A DNA stretch of 25,768 bases. Source: a candidate division WWE3 bacterium. GTDB lineage: Bacteria; Patescibacteriota; WWE3; UBA101185; UBA10185. The translations under genes were made by a program, and so were the position numbers. Positions within the stretch are counted from its first letter, which is position 1. Each line of letters begins with the position of its first letter. The notes under the pieces were generated by a model that made no database searches, had not been told where the DNA came from, and was given only the letters and a program-made list of their open reading frames with translations. Positions 23,807 to 25,768 of this stretch are shown here, piece after piece. Location: positions 1 to 25,768 of the forward strand of contig PXDX01000035.1 in NCBI GenBank assembly GCA_003564915.1. The letters run 5' to 3'.

Positions 23807-24160
23807 ATGAATTACCAAATCTCTTCCGACAATATAGACCTTTCAGAAAGTAATACTTTCCTTGCTAGAGAGAAGATCGGCAAGCTGGAAAGATTTTTCT
23901 CGCATCTTCCTCAGGACGCAGTAATGGCTAGGGTGGTTATAAATAAAGGAGCTGAGGAAGACACCTTCGAAGTTCGGCTGGATATAAATGCCGACGGAAA
24001 GACTTACTTTACCAAAGAGGTTAATTATTCCCTTGAAACAGCTTTGATACAGGTAGTGGATGAGATCGAGAGGCAGCTTGAGAAGGATCGCAGCCAAAAA
24101 GAAAAAGAATGGGAAAAAAGAAGGGAGATGAAGGTAAAAGATCCTTTAGAGGAAGAATGA
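23807..24160 (+). CDS. Short ribosome hibernation-promoting factor (HPF/RaiA, YfiA family)
   Basis: 117 residues. The beta-alpha fold start MNYQISSDNIDLSES is the standard HPF opening (MNIQITGKNIELTE-like); helix 1 is FLAREKIGKLERFF, the strand ARVVINKGAEEDTFEVRLDI follows, and the helix LETALIQVVDEIERQLEKDR precedes a charged tail. It binds the 30S decoding region and stops translation in stationary phase or stress. Short form, without the dimerising C-terminal domain of long HPF. A TTG start 33 nt upstream is possible, but ATG 23807 matches the family. It overlaps the next gene by ATGA. Confidence 0.9.
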   Translation: MNYQISSDNIDLSESNTFLAREKIGKLERFFSHLPQDAVMARVVINKGAEEDTFEVRLDINADGKTYFTKEVNYSLETALIQVVDEIERQLEKDRSQKEKEWEKRREMKVKDPLEEE

Positions 24161-24549
24161 ACAACAACACCAAGGAACAAAAAGAAGAAATAAATAAAAA
24201 GTACGTTGTTCTATTAGCCGGTATATCGGCTATCGGGGTTACAATAAGCATACTCGCGGGAGCTTACCTATACATAAGATCTTGGACACCTATAAAGGAT
24301 TTTTCTGCGGAAAAGGTAACCGGAGGAACGGAGATACGTGTCAACTTAGAGACATCTAGACCTTTGAACGGGCAAATATTCTATGGAACTAGCACTCTTT
24401 ACTCGAACAAGAAAGAGATTGGCTGGATCGATGGGAAGCGGGATCTGCTCATTGGAGGAGTGCTTCCAAACAAAGAACATTATATTAAATTCGTTGCTGC
24501 AACAGAAACCGGGCGAGTTTACGATACCGGATTTTTCAAAATCAGGTAG
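24157..24549 (+). CDS. Membrane-anchored small protein with a beta-sandwich outer domain
   Basis: 130 residues from ATG 24157, which overlaps the HPF stop in ATGA. A Lys/Glu/Asn-rich N-terminus is followed by a transmembrane segment (about 19-40, KYVVLLAGISAIGVTISILA) and about 85 residues with alternating strands (EIRVNLETSRPLNGQIFYG, EHYIKFVAATETG) resembling a fibronectin type III domain. An alternative start at 24109 would add 16 residues but overlaps the HPF gene more deeply. No function recognised. Confidence 0.7.
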   Translation: MNNNTKEQKEEINKKYVVLLAGISAIGVTISILAGAYLYIRSWTPIKDFSAEKVTGGTEIRVNLETSRPLNGQIFYGTSTLYSNKKEIGWIDGKRDLLIGGVLPNKEHYIKFVAATETGRVYDTGFFKIR

Positions 24550-24569
24550 AATATTTTATGCTATTTTGG

Positions 24570-24575
24570 TAGAAT
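24570..24575 (+). promoter_or_regulatory. Extended -10 box ahead of tRNA-Ile
   Basis: TGGTAGAAT (24567-24575), 34 nt before the tRNA 5' end; identical to the nonamer before tRNA-Asn. The distance would imply a short 5' leader that is trimmed. Confidence 0.3.
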
Positions 24576-24609
24576 TTTCCTGCCCTTCCAAATCTTTTAG
24601 GAAATCTCC

Positions 24610-24686
24610 GGGCGCTTAGCTCAGTTGGTTAGAGCAGTCGTCTTATACGCGACCGGTCCCTGGTTCGAGTCCAGGAGCGCCCACCA
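24610..24686 (+). tRNA. tRNA-Ile (anticodon TAT), CCA encoded
   Basis: 77 nt: acceptor GGGCGCT/AGCGCCC, D arm GCTC/GAGC, anticodon stem GTCGT/GCGAC with loop CTTATAC, so positions 34-36 are TAT and decode ATA. T arm CCTGG-TTCGAGT-CCAGG, discriminator A, CCA. Most bacteria read ATA with tRNA-Ile(CAT) modified to lysidine by TilS; a UAU tRNA is uncommon. Confidence 0.92.
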
Positions 24687-24756
24687 TTCTAAATAACCAA
24701 ACTTATTGAACATTTATAGATGGTTGAATCGATCAAATGTTAAAATACCCCCATGT

Positions 24757-24847
24757 GGAGGGGTACCGAAGTGGTCATAACGGGCTGGTCTCGAAAACCA
24801 AGCGCGGCGCAAGCCGCACATGGGTTCGAATCCCATCCCCTCCGCCA
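24757..24847 (+). tRNA. tRNA-Ser (anticodon CGA), CCA encoded
   Basis: 91-nt class II tRNA: acceptor GGAGGGG/CCCCTCC, anticodon stem CTGGT/ACCAA (last pair imperfect), loop CTCGAAA with anticodon CGA, long variable arm around GCGGC-GCAA-GCCGC, T arm ATGGG-TTCGAAT-CCCAT, discriminator G, CCA. The long variable arm fixes the identity as Ser. Confidence 0.93.
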
Positions 24848-24899
24848 GTGTTGTAAATAACAAGTTCTTTAAATTAAGAATTTTATTAAAAGGATTATT

Positions 24900-25514
24900 A
24901 TGGAGAAATTCAAACCGGAGCCTGAACAAAACATTACAAATAAAAGCAATGTTGAAAGCTCGAAAGAAAAAGAGATTGAGCTGAAAATGGAAGAATTTTA
25001 TAAAAAACATTTTGAGGAGGGGGAGGAGGGAGCTAGAAGAATTTCCCTTGAAGAATTAAGAGAATTAAAAGAAATTGGAATCACTACAGAGAGATTTTTG
25101 GATCATCTTTGTCAGAATCATGGAGTTTTGCTCCACGGATCAATACATGAAGTACCTGACGACAAATTAAGATCTCGTCGAAATAAAATTTTTGCTTCAA
25201 ATAAGTCCGCGATTGCGATAATGAGGTCCTTGTATTCTAATCTGAATGTAAATTTGGAGTACCCCTATTTCATAGATGAAGAGAATCCGTTGGTATTGGA
25301 AGTTCATACACAGCCGGATAAAAATTTTATTAAAGTAGAAAGGGGGTTTGTTTATGTTGTTGACAGCTCAGGCTTCAAAAACATACCCGAAGGTTCGTGG
25401 CAATTTATTGGAGAAACAACCGAAATTAAATTTACTGCAGTAGTTGAAACAGAAAGCGATGATTTTGACTATCCGGTGAAGTTCTTTGATGATTTGAATG
25501 TAGGGAGCGGATAA
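24900..25514 (+). CDS. Conserved protein of unknown function with an LLHGS motif
   Basis: 204 residues, no membrane segment, preceded by AAGGA 5 nt before the ATG. The first 45 residues are charged and helical (about 20 of them Glu or Lys), then a globular domain: FLDHLCQNHGVLLHGSIHEV, then NKIFASNKSAIAIMRSLYSN, VNLEYPYFIDEENPLVLEV and a C-terminal strand set ending in DDLNVG. I recall uncharacterised proteins with this core. A short LHGS followed by an ASN/ATN-AIA stretch is reminiscent of ADP-ribosyltransferase-like folds, but this is a weak analogy; the function is unknown. Confidence 0.7.
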   Translation: MEKFKPEPEQNITNKSNVESSKEKEIELKMEEFYKKHFEEGEEGARRISLEELRELKEIGITTERFLDHLCQNHGVLLHGSIHEVPDDKLRSRRNKIFASNKSAIAIMRSLYSNLNVNLEYPYFIDEENPLVLEVHTQPDKNFIKVERGFVYVVDSSGFKNIPEGSWQFIGETTEIKFTAVVETESDDFDYPVKFFDDLNVGSG

Positions 25515-25581
25515 AAACCATCAAAACAATATTTACTATTAACGGATCCTGGTTGACGGATTAAAACCGCTCAAAATATAT
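25508..25581. repeat. Imperfect direct repeat of about 25 bp
   Basis: CGGATAAAAACCATCAAAAC (25508-25527) and CGGATTAAAACCGCTCAAAA (25557-25576) agree at most positions, each followed by an ATAT-type tail. The first copy overlaps the stop region of the preceding gene. Two copies only, so not an array. Confidence 0.45.
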
Positions 25582-25623
25582 GAGAGATGGCAAAATATAT
25601 TTAATCTACCACAACCGAAAGAA

Positions 25624-25768
25624 CTAAAGCCTACGCAACCCTTCGTTGATTGCCATTCTTATAAGCTCTTCGAAACCGACCGGATCTACCGTGTACACTA
25701 TTACAAAAGCTGTAACAAATATTATCACTGCGAGCCACCTTGTATAACGTCCTCTGGTGTTGGTTAGA
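25624..25768 (-). CDS. C-terminal end of a membrane protein (runs off the right edge)
   Basis: Minus-strand frame open from the window edge to TAG 25624, giving about 47 residues and no start codon in the window. A basic stretch (TRGRYTRW) is followed by one hydrophobic segment (AVIIFVTAFVIVYTV) and a helix ending RMAINEGLRRL. This suggests a tail-anchored or multi-pass protein's C-terminus. The family is not recognised. Confidence 0.45.
   Translation of the reverse strand, partial: LTNTRGRYTRWLAVIIFVTAFVIVYTVDPVGFEELIRMAINEGLRRL

Noticed and set aside
25508..25581. CRISPR-like array
   Set aside because: Only two imperfect 25-bp copies, no further repeat units and no cas genes.
1..25768. 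UGA recoding to glycine, as in some CPR lineages
   Set aside because: Several well-supported genes end at TGA exactly where the family ends (for example 1592, 21255, 21848) and no gene contains an in-frame TGA.

Overview
The window reads like accessory-rich chromosome from a small-genome bacterium, most likely a Patescibacteria/CPR member; I cannot name the lineage. The pointers are a compact SUF operon with a half-length SufD, short ribosome-hibernation and membrane proteins, large secreted proteins of a type common in CPR genomes, a tRNA-Ile with anticodon UAU, and many genes with a -10 box only 5-10 nt before the start codon (the signature of leaderless mRNAs). TGA is used as a stop (for example at 1592, 21255 and 21848), so the code is standard. 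All three tRNAs encode CCA.

Layout: 1-1068 holds a truncated membrane/coiled-coil gene and a YbhB/PEBP protein (both minus). 1251-3723 is a tight four-gene cassette: ArsR-type repressor with a consensus promoter and overlapping palindrome, CPTC mini-thioredoxin, UPF0718/ArsP-like permease, and a membrane-anchored protein resembling a solute-binding domain. It looks like a metalloid or metal export/redox unit. 3821-12335 carries envelope genes: a small membrane protein, a GT-C glycosyltransferase, a secreted kelch protein, a GT4 glycosyltransferase, MurB and an anchored propeller-like protein.

12326-13796 is a scarred segment: a membrane protein gene frameshifted at a G6 run, an N-terminal stub of a GT39-like protein, a C-terminal stub of a GerMN protein and a C-terminal stub of a serine recombinase whose reading frame ends inside a tRNA-Asn gene. 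It looks like the residue of a mobile element at a tRNA, followed by deletions.

13889-18893 has a DUF1189 membrane protein divergent from a 1320-residue secreted protein that ends in a lytic-transglycosylase-like domain. 18927-24549 is the SUF iron-sulfur operon: a small ArsR-like regulator with four cysteines, SufC, SufB, short SufD, SufS, SufU, a DUF1858 protein, then HPF/RaiA and an anchored beta-domain protein. Most of these genes overlap or abut. The window ends with tRNA-Ile(UAU), tRNA-Ser(CGA), a conserved protein of unknown function and the C-terminus of a minus-strand membrane protein.

The most novel candidates are the four-cysteine ArsR-like regulator that probably senses Fe-S or redox state at the SUF operon, the systematic leaderless promoter architecture, and the recombination scar at tRNA-Asn. 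All family names come from motif recognition by eye, with no database search.
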